DNA from: Beaufortia kweichowensis
Lineage: Eukaryota > Chordata > Actinopteri > Cypriniformes > Gastromyzontidae
Assembly (NCBI GenBank): GCA_019155185.1
Contig: CM032802.1
Coordinates: forward strand, 2,952,501-3,016,500
DNA: 64,000 nucleotides
Reading direction: 5' to 3'
The notes beneath the pieces are model-generated. The model had not been told where the DNA came from. It saw only the letters and a program-made list of their open reading frames with translations, and ran no database searches. A program made the translations under genes and the position numbers. This document shows, one piece after another, positions 36,014 through 49,734 of this stretch. How positions within the stretch are numbered: the stretch's first letter is position 1; every line of letters starts with the position of its first letter.

Positions 36014-39000
36014 GCACTCTCCCCTCTTTAATTGCCGCTCAGCACACTGAGGCCATCTGTTCAGCCAGGGTCGGTCGCCATGGAGATGCTGGGAGGCTTT
36101 TCGGATTTGCGGCGGCGCTGACCAACAGGGAAACAGGGGTCAGGGGTGTGGAGTAGGCGACAGTCATCGGGGCACTAGAACATAGGATTCTAAATGGGCG
36201 GCAGCAGTGCCATGCCTTGGATTCCGGCACGGGATAGGCTGACAGACGTCCTCTCCTGCTGTTAGCTGTTAACACATTAGCATGTGCATTGATAAACACA
36301 GACACAATCCTGCAGCTGATACATGATTTTTGAGCAAAAAGCTGACTTTTTCAAAATCGATTGTTTTTCTAATTACAACAGAACAATCAAAATGATAATG
36401 CAATGGAAGTAAAGCCTGCCATATCCTCGACTGCCGTACTGCTTGTAAATATGAGTTTTTTTTCATAAAAAAATTATAATAATAATATGGATATATAAAT
36501 ATAAATAATTTTCTTTGCTGACATTTGCAGTCAGAGTTCTCAGTCAGGGAAAATCTGAAAATGACAAGGAATTTTAATGTCTTCATGTCCAGAAAATTAA
36601 AACTTTAAAGATTTAAAATAGATTTTTACAAATGTACACCCTGGTAAATCCTGACATTGGTTGATAGAGAAAGCCTTTTCAATATCCACCATTTACTAAG
36701 CTTCGTATTTTCTTGAAGAATTAGAAATTGAAAGATAAGACTAAACAACTTAGTAAAACAGCGTTTCATTGCTCCGCTGGGCTTGTCGTTGAAAAACTAT
36801 GATTGTATATTGATCATTCCTGACCAGGATTTCACCTTTCAGACACCAGGGTTTACCTCAGTTTAACCACAGTCATTATTAAACAAATTGCCTTTTTGAT
36901 GGAAGCTGTTATCTTAAACGACCCCACAGAGAAACTCGCGGAGACGGCTTGTAGTTAAAACGACAACAATATGAATAATTTTCAATCATATTGACAATTG
37001 CAATTGAAAGACAAAGTTTTCTCAACCACATGATTTATTTTTAGGGGCCAGTGATGCCGTTGAAGTTGTTTGTTTGTCGTCTTTGAGGTGTAATGAGATG
37101 GTACGATCTCTGTGCGTGTGGATTAAGTCATTTAACACAGAGAGTTCTGTGTTGTTTTGCTTTGCTATTTTCTCTTTCTTTAATTCCTCCCAATGACACG
37201 CATCACTGGAGGGAGGTGTTAAATACAACGCGCCAATTAATACTCTCCTGCAGTTCGGTTGCGGTACAAATCTGAGTTTTTCACCTGTGTTTCGACGTGT
37301 CTGAGCAGCAGGCAGGTATTAGCCTCGCGCTCCCCACTGTCGTGAAATATTCAGCTATAGTCTTCTGTTTTCTCGCTTTCGACTGCGTTTTGATCTACGC
37401 TATTGGCTGGCCCAGCAGTTGTTTGTGCTTTGCTGCGCATTCGTCTGGTTGTGTCCGTGTGTGTCCTCTGCAATTAATGATGGCTGTCTTTCTGGAAGCA
37501 CGTCTTACTGACGAAAACTCTTGAGCATGACATGAAATGAAATAGTGCACAGTGTTCGGCTTTAGATGATGGATTTGCTTTAGATATGAATGAAATTGTT
37601 TGTGTGGTTTGTTTTTGTATGCCCTTTAGTTACTGTCAGCCTTTGTTTTTCCTATATTAAAAAAAAAAACAGTTTTGTGGACTATTCTACCATGTATTTT
37701 CAATGTGGTTGTATAACCTCCCTAATTCTCCCTCCCTACCACCCACAGGACCTGTCAGAGCTTCCTCTTTAACGTCAGTCACCGTATATCAGCCAACGAT
37801 TGTTTGGCACCAGACAACCTTTCACTCTCTTCTCTGTTGTTCACCAAGAGATCAGGTGCGAACGGAGGCTGTCAGAGGAAACAAGACAGTTTTGTCAGTT
37901 TCCTGCAAGGAAGGCAAGAACATTTGATCCTGGCGATGAAAGCATCCATGTGACACTTACATTTAATGTGAATGTTCACAAGGCCTGTGATAATTTGTTT
38001 CGCCGTGATACGCAGATTGATTCGCACATTTTGATTGGCCGCGCAGAATGAGGCCACATTCTGTCTGTTGACGTTTATGTGAAGACACTTGGATTATTGG
38101 CACATGGGATGCAAATCCCACGGTGCAATTATGCTCATTTTAAAAATTGTTGTTGTTTTAAGGTGATGTTTAAATTTTTATTTGATGTGAAGATACTTTT
38201 TTCTGTTCCATATAGTTGTGGGTAAGCCATTCGTATGTTGATTTTTACAGAAGTATAAACATTAAAACTATACTTTGTTTAAACGTCCATATCAGGCTGA
38301 TGACAATCATCATTTTCTGTCACAAGCAATCATTCTGAATGTTTTTTTATTCCACCTGCCTTGCATGACAAACCCAGATGTTTTTTCCCTAGGGTGGCAG
38401 TGGGGGAGGCCCTTGTGGACCTTATTTATAGAGATCAGGATTAAAGTTCTCTCTCCGGGATTAATCAAGCTTGTATTTTGACCCGGCTGAGAGGGAAGTA
38501 GGTGGAGCTTTTCCAAAGTGGGTGTTACCACGGTTACCATAGGCCATAATTAACACTGCACCCCCTGTCAAGCTTGTCCTTTTTGCTTCACAAAGGTCAC
38601 GTGGCCGTGCGTTGCATTTTCTAAAACTCACTGGAATGAAACGCCTTGTACACACTTGTTTTGGCAGGGTTTCATTTAGTTAACTGTGCGTAATGATTTC
38701 AGAGATATAGCGGAGATTGAGAGAATTGTGGCTGCCGGGCCGTTGCCCAAGTCCTGATTGCATGTTGATTTGGGGCCATGTTGAAAGGTTGCTGTAATTT
38801 ATGTGATCCTCTGGAGTACATGCTGACTCTGCGGTTGTGTGATCCTGATTCGATCAGTGTGTGTGTCTGTGTGACTTAATGAGTGAGTAAGTGTGGGTGT
38901 ATATAGGCCGTGATTTGTTTGAATACATTCTCTTGAACCGCAGGAGTTTAAGGAGGTTATAATGCTGGTGTAGGGTTCTCACAGGAACATTTTATTGTTT

Positions 39001-41720
39001 AGTGTTTGATTTATTATAGATCAGGATATGTAATGTAGCTTTCATTTAAGTATCAACTGCTGGGATATAACCTTCATTAAATAAAAATAGAAACAACTTT
39101 AGTTGAAAACCAGTAAGAGACGAGCGCTTTGAGTAACACAGCCTGTTAATTTGGTTTTGGAAGAAAGTGATGAAGTTTGTACTAAAATCTGTTAGCCACA
39201 AGAATCACAAATAACAAATTAACATCTCGATTTGTTTTTCTAGACCACAGTGAGATTAAATTGAGAACAAATGGAGGACAAATAAAGACTTTCCTTTTTT
39301 CAGGTTTAAGTACAATAGACTAGTAAACTCGGAATCAGAAGAGATCACAACAATCTTTCAGATAATGCTCAGATTTCAGTATGAACTCACATCAACATTT
39401 CGTATTAAATTCTTCCAGTTCTGAGCTAGTTGGCTCATTTGTGTCTTTTTTGCTTAGAAAGTTAAGGACAAACAAATACATAAATGAAATATGTAATAAA
39501 GAGAAATCTCGAAGCAATAATAAATGTCATCGGATAACTACAAGTATCTTAAACACAGATTTGGCATTTATGAGACATTTACATGTAAGATTACAAGTTT
39601 TTTTCTCAAACGATGAATCTGAAGGAGACTCTGTGAAAAGTGGCATTTCACTCTCCAATTTATCTCTTTGAGGGAGAGGCAGAAGATTTTTGGAGAAACA
39701 ATTCAGATCTCATTTACGATTTGTCTTTCCTATCTATGTTTTGTCCACAAGTCGAATGTGGGTAGCCTTCAGATATCCCTCCTGAATCAGGAAAACAAGT
39801 ATTTCCCTCTACTGCGAGATCTGTTGGATCTTTTTATGTATTTGAGTTTCTCCCTCTGACCTGTGTGGTCCTATGGGACTCAAGTAGAGATGCATTAAGC
39901 CACTCTCTGTATTTACTTCTGCTGGATTGATGCTGATGGGTGAGGCAGGCCCGGGGCAGCGGAATAGGAGATTGATCAGCAGTGAATGCGTGTCAGGGGA
40001 GTCTTGACATCCACAACTGCTTTTCACGCATCCAGCCTGGAAAATCCATCATTCAGGACGGCCCACGCCAGAGCCCGACAGCCCACACTTTACCACACAG
40101 ATTAATCAGATATCAGCGGTGCAGCCCGGATACACGTCAGCGCTGTGTGAGAGCGTTTTCTTGACAAAAACACTGCATTCGTCAGATTTGCTGATAAATG
40201 ACAGCTCATCACACGCTGCGACGTGAACCGTGTGTGTTCCTGTTTGTTTAAACTAAGATCTCGAGAAGTGTTAAAGAATAACACAACGTTTTTGTTCTCC
40301 ACCGTGAGCGCGTTGAGGCTGTTTGCATATGCAAAGGTGTAAAATAAAGGTAGCAGTAGGGGTGAGGAAATGCAAAGCAGTTGCTACATTACACTTTGCT
40401 ATAAGTTCGATGTGTCTTCAAAGACTTTTTCTATGTAACAGCGTCGCATTACGATTTGTGTTAGCGTTGCATGAAACTGCAAGTGTCTGTGATCGCTCCT
40501 GACTCATCAGGGTCTTTGTAGATAACGTCTGAAATGAATGTAGCTGATAGTCTCATTAATGTGTCTGCAAAACTACAGAAGCTTTAGTGAAGATAAATTT
40601 CATCATGCAAAATGAAACAATGTTAAACGTGGTAATGTGTTTAATGCAATCAGCGCCATTTATGTTTCACGTCACGCTGTCTGAACGTTTTTGTGAGTTT
40701 TTAGTAACGTTGTACGTTTAATAGTGCCAATTTACATTACAAATCTAATCAGAACAACATTCGAGGGAAAGAAAAAAATAGTTGTATGAATAAACAGAAA
40801 GTAAGGACAACCACATCTTGGCAAAAGGAACCACTTAGTTTGTGTGACTTACAACCCAACAGCGGGCGGAATTGTAAGTTATCGCTGGCTTTTGTGGCGG
40901 ACGATTCCGCATTTAGTCGGATGTTGGCAGTTTGCTGAATTTATCAAATGATGTTTCATACAGAATTGAGTGGAGAGAGAGATAGAAAAGCCATATTCAA
41001 TACATTCCGATTGCAGTGTTTATCTACCATTACAAAGTTGGGTTTGAATCCTCTTCCAGACTAGAGGTCTGTGTATTTTGACAGATAGCGATTCCCTTTC
41101 TAAGTGACAAGCTGGCCCGGCTGCAAGCAAAACAGCTAAACCGTCATTAAATGCTACTTTTATATTTGAATTAAAGCCGTTTAATGCTCGGTTTGAGGCA
41201 TGATTTTGAATCTAATGTTTTTGTTAAGTCTTATTTTGTTTATGCGTTTGCAAATTGAAGATAATGACTACAGAGGGGCTATTCAGATGCCAGATTTGAG
41301 AAGCGTAACTCAGTATTAAGAAAGAAATCAAGATCAAAGATGTTTTTCTAAATCCATAATGCTGCTGTAACATTCTTTGAGGTTCTGGAGATATATGAGT
41401 ATATGCTTTTGCTTTGATGACATAATGTCGGTATTTCATTTGAAGTGTGTAATTTTTCTGCCACTATATTGTCACTTAAAATAATAATAACTGCTTTCAA
41501 GGGAGTTTCTCTAAAGCTCATCTGTCATTGGTCAATTTACAGACAGTCCCGCCCTAGACTCAACACCAGTCTGTGTACCGATATTGATTTGTTGGGCTGG
41601 TTGGGATGCTCAAACACACACAAAGTCACAGTGTTTACACTTTTTGGGAATCAGTGAATGTCACAGACACAATAATTGGGCATTTTTTTCCAAGATTTGG
41701 TTTGTTTTCATTGCAAAATG
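36014..41720. other. Intronic sequence, no exon recognised
   Basis: No gene, RNA or clear mobile element was found. The stretch 37735-37755 ('ccctaccacccacag') resembles a splice acceptor, but the downstream frame has no domain signature and no good paired donor. Confidence 0.35.
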
Positions 41721-41729
41721 TAACCAGCG

Positions 41730-41885
41730 TTCAAACATAGTAACCACAACTATTTCATGGTCTCATTGTAGTAACCATGATAATGTAGGTAAACTGTGGT
41801 AATTCAAATGGAAATCAATCTTTCAAAAAAAAAAAAAAACATGGTTACTAAACACCTTTACTATGATAAAAGCATGGTTACCTTT
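41730..41885. repeat. Dispersed repeat, 'agtaaccatg' type with poly(A)
   Basis: It contains 'catagtaaccacaac', 'gtagtaaccatgataatg', a 15-base A run at about 41825-41839, then 'catggttactaaacac' and 'gcatggttacc'. The same words occur in both orientations around the A run, giving an imperfect inverted structure. It shares vocabulary with 19705-19830. Confidence 0.5.
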
Positions 41886-42399
41886 TTTAACGGTTAAGAT
41901 GCCATCTCTTCACAGGCCGATTTATGCAGTAGATGTATTTATTAGCGCCGTGTGCAATTTCCATTTTGTCTTCCGTACCTGACAGGGAAAGCCAGATTTA
42001 CGGTTTATATTTATAGGGAAATGTTGCAGCAAGACTACCCCAGCCGTTTGTCAGTGCCAAAATGACTTGCAAACACTGATTATACCTAACAGACTCAAGG
42101 TTCCTCGAAAAGAAGGCCTCAGATTAAACCATGAGCGGATGAAAGGTTGCACAGAAAAGCACTTTTTTTTGTTCTTTCTTTTTGCTTGATGACCATTAAG
42201 TAGTGATTTTCGGCACGATTTCAGCTACAAATCGGCAGCATTTTATCATTGCGGAGGTCATTACTCTATCTATCAGACTGAATTATAACAAGCTCTTGTA
42301 CCTAACCTCGCATATTTGACGTGAACGAGCCGCTGCTGTGGGCTTACCCTGCCTGGGTTTGTTTCTGCTCACATCTCTGGAGTGCAACAGCACATGATG

Positions 42400-42660
42400 T
42401 ATATTTAGCTACTCGGGCTGCGCTTTGTCCTCCGCACAGCCCCGTGCGATTGCGGCTGAGCTTGTCGGAATAGTGAATGGCGTAGAGATTGCTCAGATGG
42501 TGCTGCATGCCCAGCCCCGGAGCACTGCAGAAGGGATGCTTCGCGTGCCGGAGGGGGTCACGTGTTGACCCCATTGTGCGCACGAGTAAGTGCTCGACAG
42601 AAGCAGGAGCGCATCGCCCAACCCCTCGCCGCCTCAGATTCGGGCCACTCCCCCAGCTGC
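42400..42660. promoter_or_regulatory. CpG-rich intronic patch, candidate regulatory element
   Basis: CpG dinucleotides are clearly more frequent here than in the surrounding several kilobases (for example 'ctccgcacagccccgtgcga', 'gcttcgcgtgccgg' and 'cgcatcgcccaacc'). The patch also includes the palindromic E-box CACGTG at about 42560 and 'cgagtaagt', a possible donor, near 42583. It could be an alternative first exon or an unmethylated enhancer. No translation here carries a recognisable domain. Confidence 0.35.
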
Positions 42661-44470
42661 CACGATGAGACCGAACTCAGCACATACGACTAATTGATTG
42701 ATTCGCTTGAATATCCTATATGTAGAAGTCCCCCATCCCTGATATGATTCATCGAGAAGGAGGACAGGATTGAGAAAAAAGAGAGGTTGAGATTGAGAGT
42801 GAGAGAGTGCATTAAAACGGGATGGGTTTAATATTTTCATCCCTGGGAAGGAACTGTCACAATTCATTACTATACTTCATTGCCCACACCCCCACGTTTT
42901 TTTCCCAGCTAAGCACAGCGCTCAGGGCTGCTGCGTTTCAAGCTGGCGAGAACAACGAGAGAGGACAAGCAGAGCAAAAGAAACAACACATGGGCAGTCG
43001 TAATGACAAAAGCATACTGCTCCTAAGTCAACATAGAGGTTAATAGGTTTTGCAGCCCACTGTAAGCTGCTGTCCGTATGTTTAGATAAGCTGGTCGGGA
43101 ATGACCCTACACCCCCTCATTAGAGTTTGATCCCCTTCGCTTGGTCAGAGGTGATTTCAGTCCTTAAGATTCCTCTTCCTTCAATATCTTGACCATATGG
43201 AGGTTCCATGCCATTTCCTCCATTTCCTGCTCTTTGGTGGGCTTTGCCGTTGATTCACAGTCCCACAGTGCTGCATTAAGTCGAGTGACCCCTGCCAGCT
43301 TCTGTCACTCATCTTGATCAGGACTTTAAGTACAATCCAGCCACGAAGCCAAAGGTGTGAACACCCCCTTTCTCAACACTGGCAGGTGTGTGGGTAAGAG
43401 CACTAGGCATTTGGTGTAGGTGGCATTTGACACTTTTCTTCACATTACTTTTGGACGTCAACTAAACAAGATGGGCTTTCCAACTCGAACCTTGAGTTGT
43501 TTTTGCAAAACTTGCTGAGCTTTGAGCTTCAAGCTTGTTTATTCCACTCCGTTACGGTCAAGGTTTTTTAACGCAAATTCTCCCTCCTCGAACGGCTTTT
43601 TGAAACATCCTCAGAATATGATATTTTATGAGATTCTTCTTCTGTAAATTGAGTTTTTCTTCTGTTTGTGAAGCCACACCAACACCACGAGTCGGTGGGA
43701 AAGATTAAAATGATGCAGCATCTCTAAAGATAGTGTTTTCATTTCATCTCTACAGCTTCCTGCATCAGGAAAAAGAATGGCTTGTATTCCACTGCGTATA
43801 GATGATAAGATATTACATGATGTGTTTTGCCAAGGTCAAAGTTGCATTTGAGGTGCATGTGTATTATTGTCATACAGCAATCCCCTTTTCAAATTTCCAG
43901 AGGTATGGACATTGGTATGAACTCCTTTGTTTGATTTTGACATCAAAATATGTCAGCAAAATGTAATTTACATAAAGCAACATAAAATATAGAAAATACA
44001 TATCAATCATTTGTGTGGCGCTGTAGTCAATGCTGCATTTTTTCTTATATATTTATAGTTAAATGTGTTTCACACTGCGCTGCAGTTACGACAGTACCCT
44101 GCAAATGATCCTGATCGCACTTCTAATCCGACAACTCAGCCGAGCAGAGCAGTCATAGTTCATTACTTTTCCATCTATTGGTGTAATCTTTCACCTCGCG
44201 TGAGTGAACCCTGCGGTCTGTAATGCGAGCGGAGGGCCGATGCGGTGCATGTTTTTTTCTTTTTCAGAAGAACAGCATTTTTAAAGACTGCAATGATGAT
44301 GATGTTAATGGTAATGATGATGCTGTGCTGTGTGTGCTGGAGGCCATTTTTCGTAGAAAGCTTGTCAGGAGTGGCGTGGTGCCGTGAGCCCAAGAACGCT
44401 TGGGGCTGAGATGTCCTTTACCGTCTGTCCTCACACGTGCCCCACGGGTGCCAAAATGTCCTGTGATGAT
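42661..44470. other. Intronic sequence, no exon recognised
   Basis: Nothing beyond ordinary non-coding sequence was seen. There is a short 'gatgatgat' run near 44294. Confidence 0.4.
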
Positions 44471-44474
44471 AGAG

Positions 44475-44600
44475 CTTTTCTTAAAAGCAATAGTTAACCC
44501 ACAAATATCATTTTTAGAAGAATGTCCTGGTCCCTTTTTTTCATATAATAAAAGTGGGACAAGGGCTTTTAAGATGTGAAATGTCAATTGAGTTATAATC
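44475..44600 (+). repeat. Dispersed fish repeat ('agttaacccacaaatatca')
   Basis: The opening 'aatagttaacccacaaatat' resembles the 'atagttcacccaaaaatga' end of a very common cyprinid repeat. The later 'tttttttcatataataaaag' then 'tgggacaaggg' matches its 'ccatacaatgaaagtgaatg' interior. It is degenerate, and the edges are approximate. Confidence 0.4.
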
Positions 44601-46234
44601 AAAAAGTTGTTAATGGGTTCCTGTTATATTCCAAGTGTTTTCTATCAAATTAAAGCTTTTTGTGAGAATTTGCTTTAAAAAAAACAAAGCTTATGTCATG
44701 AACGTCTTTGGCAAATTTAGCCCATCTGATTTCAATAGCATAAAATGGAAATATTTTTACATAATCTTGTTTATTGTTATTATTTTTTTTTCTTAATGGT
44801 AAAGACAGATGATTGTTTTGGTGTCATAGATATTTACCATTATGCATAATTTATACATGTCATCTGCAATTTGTAATTTTGGGGCAAAAAATGAACAAAA
44901 TTTTGATGATTACCATGATTCATAATAGTTTGCTTATAATCATTTATAAGTTAAGCTGTCAGGTATGATTTTACATAGTTTGATGTCATTAGACTTCAAC
45001 CCTTGTAAAAATAAGTAAAACCCTGCAATTTTTTTTAAACAGAGATTTCCATAGAGACAAAAGTCACTTGCAGCTTGACTTCTATAGTAAAAATTATATA
45101 ACCTCACTGTGCTTACGAATTATATAATCACACTATGTGATGTGACTTACATGTGAATGTTATGATTTCTTAATAAATCTCAAGCCTGTAGCAGTACAGC
45201 CAACATGCCCCACTGTGCATTACCTAAAATCCCCTGACTTCTCTCATGTCTTTATTGTGCATGCATGGATGGCACGCATCCAGAATCCGATCAATTGCAG
45301 CGTCTTCATTTCTGCATGCAAGCGCAACCTCATAAACTCTCAAATAGGACGTCTTTGTGTGGCACGCTGTCCTCGTTTGGGAGGTGTGTGTGCCGTGGCA
45401 CGTTCAGGACAGATATTCGCTCTGATAGGGAGCCGCAGATGTTAAATGAGCGTGACGCAGCGGGGCTGAAGGCTCACAGGCCCTGACAGCATTCCTAACT
45501 ACTGAACACAAGCACCGTCTACTTTGGATGTAGAGAGAGGAAGTGGGGGTGGACATTTTGTTTTAGCACACGCTGACTCATGCTGTTGGAGATGACAGTA
45601 AGCCAGTGGTTAAGGTTAGGACGAAGGGAAAAACGTGCAACAAAAATCCGCTGTGTTCATTTAACTGTTTATCAGACAGACATGCTAGTTTTAGTTAGTG
45701 CCACGGTAACGTTGGGATTTTCAAATGTTTGCTCTTTAAACGAGCATGCATCTGATGCCATCCAAAGTGGCTAATGTCTCGGAAAGGTCGCGCGGTTCAT
45801 TTGTCTTGCTTTGTTTCTTCTGGCTCGGCTTTTGGTTTGGTAATATAAAAGCGTACGCCAAAATGGCTGTTTCAGTGTTTGTGTCTTTTTACTAGCTCAC
45901 AGAGATTTTATTAGAGGGAACGACTTAAAATACTGCCGTATTTTTCATTTTGTTGTTCTTTTTGTGCTGTTCCTTGTATTATTTTTACTGGAAAAATATT
46001 CGTCTTGGACTGCAAGAGACAATGTGATTTAAGCATATGACCTTGCTTTACTTTGCTCTTTTGAAAAATTTGCCCTGTTTTTTTTTTCTGGGTGCAATTC
46101 TCATTTTCCAGAGCAAACAATTTAATGCTCCAATAAAGCTGTCTGTTTTAGCTCTGGGACTTTGTGGTCTTCCACATCCGTGCATCAGCTTCACAGGTGC
46201 TGCTCATCCAGTTTTTGACTTTTTTCAGGCCTTC
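44601..46234. other. Intronic sequence, no exon recognised
   Basis: An AT-rich stretch (44.6-45.2 kb) precedes a more balanced segment (45.2-45.85 kb). No domain-bearing frame or repeat boundary was identified. Confidence 0.4.
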
Positions 46235-46244
46235 TTTTGCTTAT

Positions 46245-46680
46245 GTTTGGAATAGTGTACTATCATACTCCTCACTATTTTGCACCATACTGTATATAAT
46301 ATATTCATTTTCTCTATCCCTAGAAGGATATAGTGTATCCCACAATGCAGTGCACTTCATTTCCAGTGTGACGAATTGCAAGCAACATCCGCCAAGATTC
46401 TTAACATCATCTATTTTATGCATTATTTGTTTGGACTGGCAGGATTCATGCATATATTTGCAAAATTGGATTATAATGCTGGATTGCGATCATTCAGAGA
46501 TGATACCTGGATGGCGTTTGCTAAAATAAACATGCAGTATAATAAGGTCACTGTATGAAATGTTTGGCATTGCATAATGTGTACCGTAACACATAATATA
46601 TGTATAAAAAGGGTAGTATATGGTGGGCAGTATGCAGTATTTGCTGGAAATAGTATGAAAATATTCCATTCCAAACGTAG
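46245..46680. repeat. Dispersed repeat, 'agtatgcagtat' type
   Basis: The left part has 'atagtgtactatcatact', 'ccatactgtatataatat' and 'tatagtgtatcccacaatgc'. The right part has 'gggtagtatatggtgggcag' then 'tatgcagtat' and 'atagtatgaaaatattcca'. I recall this set of words as a common fish repeat. Its two halves are partly complementary ('atactgtat' / 'atgcagtat'). Confidence 0.45.
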
Positions 46681-49534
46681 CTCAGATAAATTGGATTGAC
46701 AAGCATGACTTGCTTTCTTGTGTATTGAAATAGGAAGTTTGAATGGGACATATTGTATCTAAGGGATTACAAATAAATACTGTTATATTGATAGTCTTGA
46801 GTCATAAACAAAAAAATAATAATAATAAGTATTAAACTTTTATGTTCTTCAATCTTTATTAATAATATAAATATAAATAGTCTTGAAAATGAATCGAGCC
46901 AAAAGCAACAAAAATCTAATTGTGCTTTGCATGGGCAGCAAATTTAATCTTTCACGTAGTAACAGAAATATTTTTAGCAACGCATAAGGCCGAAGCTCTT
47001 TAATCTTCGCAAATATGGCCCAACAGGAACAAATCTATTTCTAATGGATTTATTCAAATGAAGGCACTTACAAGCACTTAATTAATATTCAGTGTGAGAT
47101 TACAGAATAAACAAGGTTCACATTCCTCCACAGAGATACTTAATATTAATGCTAAAAACCTTCAGGCCTATGAATTTTCTTAATTTGGGAGTCATTTTTA
47201 GGGATCAATTTGTTGCATTATATTCAGTGCATGCAATGTTACTGTGGTCATCACATGAAACACCACAGGTGTGTGTTATAGGACCTGGTAAACATATAAT
47301 GCAAACATTGACTGACTTGTAATTCGTTATTTGTGATCACTTGTTGTTTGAGCTTGTGTAGAATTAAACCATTTGAATGTCACCTTCCCTCAAAAACCTT
47401 TTGTTTTGACTTGTTCCTTTAAGAGATCAAGCCCTACTTTAGGTAATTAGGGGTTTAGACCCATCCCAAACACCCCACCCTACTATAATTCACACCTTCA
47501 CGTTGGAATGACTGTTTATTTATGCTAGTTAGTGAAAAAAGTTCAAGCCATTCAGAATTCTGTCCAGCACATTTTTAACACACTGTCTAATTCCCTCAAT
47601 TTGCCAGCTAATCTGTCACAACCCTCGGTCTTTGTATTGCTTCTACGTCTTAATAAAGGTGTGTCTTTTATTTTTGAGGTATCAACCTTAGGCCCTTTGT
47701 TGCTTCTGACTGAATGCTAATGTGTTGAAGGCTTCACAATTGGGGTTTAAACACCTCTCAGGGGCTTCGTCGACTCATTTACATGAGAAAACCTTTTTTC
47801 AACCTTAATTCCACACCGCACTGTCGTATTCGGCGAGGAAGCTAATGACTTTTGCCGCTCCCCGCGAACATTTGGTTTGCTTTAGCATGTTAAAGGAGCA
47901 CCGCTGAGTGTTTGAACAAAGGCGAGCCAACAAACAATGTACAAACACCGCGGGGAAAGAGCGGCTGCGAGGCGCGTGGGAGAGACAGTCACCGGGGAGT
48001 CTGGACTTCTGCTCGTCTTTCTGCGTGTGATACAACATGCCAAGGACAGTAAATAAAGGAGCACGACTCGGTGTCACTCGGCTCATTTCTTTATTCAACA
48101 CCAGAGAAATAGATCGAGATCAAGAGTAAAGGAAACCTCAGCAGGGGCTGCTGGGAATGAGGGTCCTTTTATGTCTTATCCTCGAGTTATGTGGATATTT
48201 CTCCTGCCGTCTCTTTTCTTTTAATGTCACAATTTCACAATGTCAAGTTGAACACTTTGGCTAGGTGGTATGTGAAATATTCGTATATTTGTGGGGATTT
48301 CGATGGTTTTATGAAAGTGGTTTTAATGGGCTTATGTGGTGTCTAGTTTTCTTAAAGACAGTTGTATGATCCGTGTCTCCCCACCCGTGAGTATGAGAGC
48401 AATAAGACTGATGTTTTATTAGCTTCTCTCATTTAAAATGTTGCTGGAGTTGGAAAATTCAATTTATGTCTATCACATCAAACTGTGAGCTTGAAACTTG
48501 TTTAACATTCTTCAGAAATGTTCACAGTTTTATTTGAAGTTATATTGGGAAATATAAATAAATAAATACAATTTGACTTGCAGTTCAGTATTTTTTTGTA
48601 TGGTTTTAATGCATAGCAAAGCTTAATTGAGCACTTACACAACATGTGTAGTGATAAAGATGGACCTGACAATACAATACCAACTTATATTTCATCTAAT
48701 AAATGCTTTTATTCAAGTAGTGAAGTGCATTAGCCCTGAGAAGTGGTTATTTCTTCAGAGTCCTGTTTACAACTCATATTCCTGAACTCTTCAAAGTAGT
48801 AAAGGCAATTCAGCCTGTATTTTCCATTTCTCTCCTCAAGAAGAACTCCAAAAAGCAAAACACTGACAGGTCTCTATTTCGTCTTATTCGCATATCCTCT
48901 TATTTAGTTTGCTACACTTGTATAAAAGGCCATAGACCTTGCATTGAGGTCGGACTTTCCTCGTAAAGTAGGAATGGTTGAGAGGTACCTGAGCTCAGGT
49001 ATAGTACAGCCGGTCTGATACTGCACGGATGAAATTCCATCCTCACTCTCAAGACACATACACAACGATGTATTTGTGTCCACGCTTGTCTATTCATTCC
49101 TGACAGTGTCCCATCACCTGCTGTAGTACACACAAATCTCACTTCACCTGGAATGACTAGGAGACGCTCGCACGGCAATGCACACACTGTTACACCCTGT
49201 CCTGACTTCTCCATTACCTGCAGCTACTCGTAGACAGAACACATGCCTCGTGTCTTCTCTTTTTGTGATTAAGTCTGTCCTCATTCTCCCTTGCAAACAT
49301 AGCAAAAGAAAATGTAGCATAGTATTACCATCATCCTTTGGTGTATTACAATTGATTTTTGGACATGTATCAACGTATATCATTGAGGTTCTATTAATTT
49401 TTGTGTACCGTGGTACATATTAAACTATTATAGTATTACTGATTGTATGATAGCATTGTTGTGCACTGGTTCTGCCTCATATAAATTGGGCTTATTTGAT
49501 GATATTTTGTATCTTAGTATTTATGTACACTCTT
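46681..49534. other. Intronic sequence with one CpG-rich patch
   Basis: Nothing was recognised except the CpG-rich patch at 47815-48010 (listed separately), short AAT runs near 46815 and the 20-base word at 48652 that is shared with 18049. Confidence 0.4.
47815..48010. promoter_or_regulatory. CpG-rich intronic patch, candidate regulatory element
   Basis: A dense cluster of CpGs ('gccgctccccgcgaac', 'caccgcggggaaagagcggc' and 'gcgaggcgcgtggg', with SacII site CCGCGG) lies in an AT-rich neighbourhood. The overlapping minus-strand frame of 98 codons (47805-48101) is of the length expected by chance in such DNA and shows no known domain. It may be a regulatory island or an alternative exon. Confidence 0.3.
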
Positions 49535-49700
49535 TAACCTGATTACAGTCACAGAATTCTCTCAAAATTGTGAACTACAATTTTTTTCATTATTAGATAT
49601 TTTTTCAAATATTTTAAGTCTTTAATTTTTTATTTGAGGTATTTTTATAAATTACAGATTTATCCAAAGCGACTTACAAGTATTAGGATCTATATTAACA
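49535..49700 (+). repeat. Dispersed repeat copy plus SINE-tail fragment
   Basis: 'aacctgattacagtcacaga' (49538-49557) followed by 'tttatttgaggtatttttat' then 'aaattacag' (49628-49656) matches 53746-53851 in the same order and orientation. It runs directly into 'tttatccaaagcgacttaca' (49659-49678), the reverse complement of the fish SINE tail. This is a chimeric junction of two repeat families. Confidence 0.55.
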
Positions 49701-49734
49701 TCTATATAACTTTAACATCTATATAACCTTGTTG

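Noticed and set aside
37730..37930. Acceptor-like 'ccctaccacccacag' followed by an open frame, considered as exon 2
   Set aside because: The downstream translation shows no extracellular domain pattern and no good donor closes the segment.
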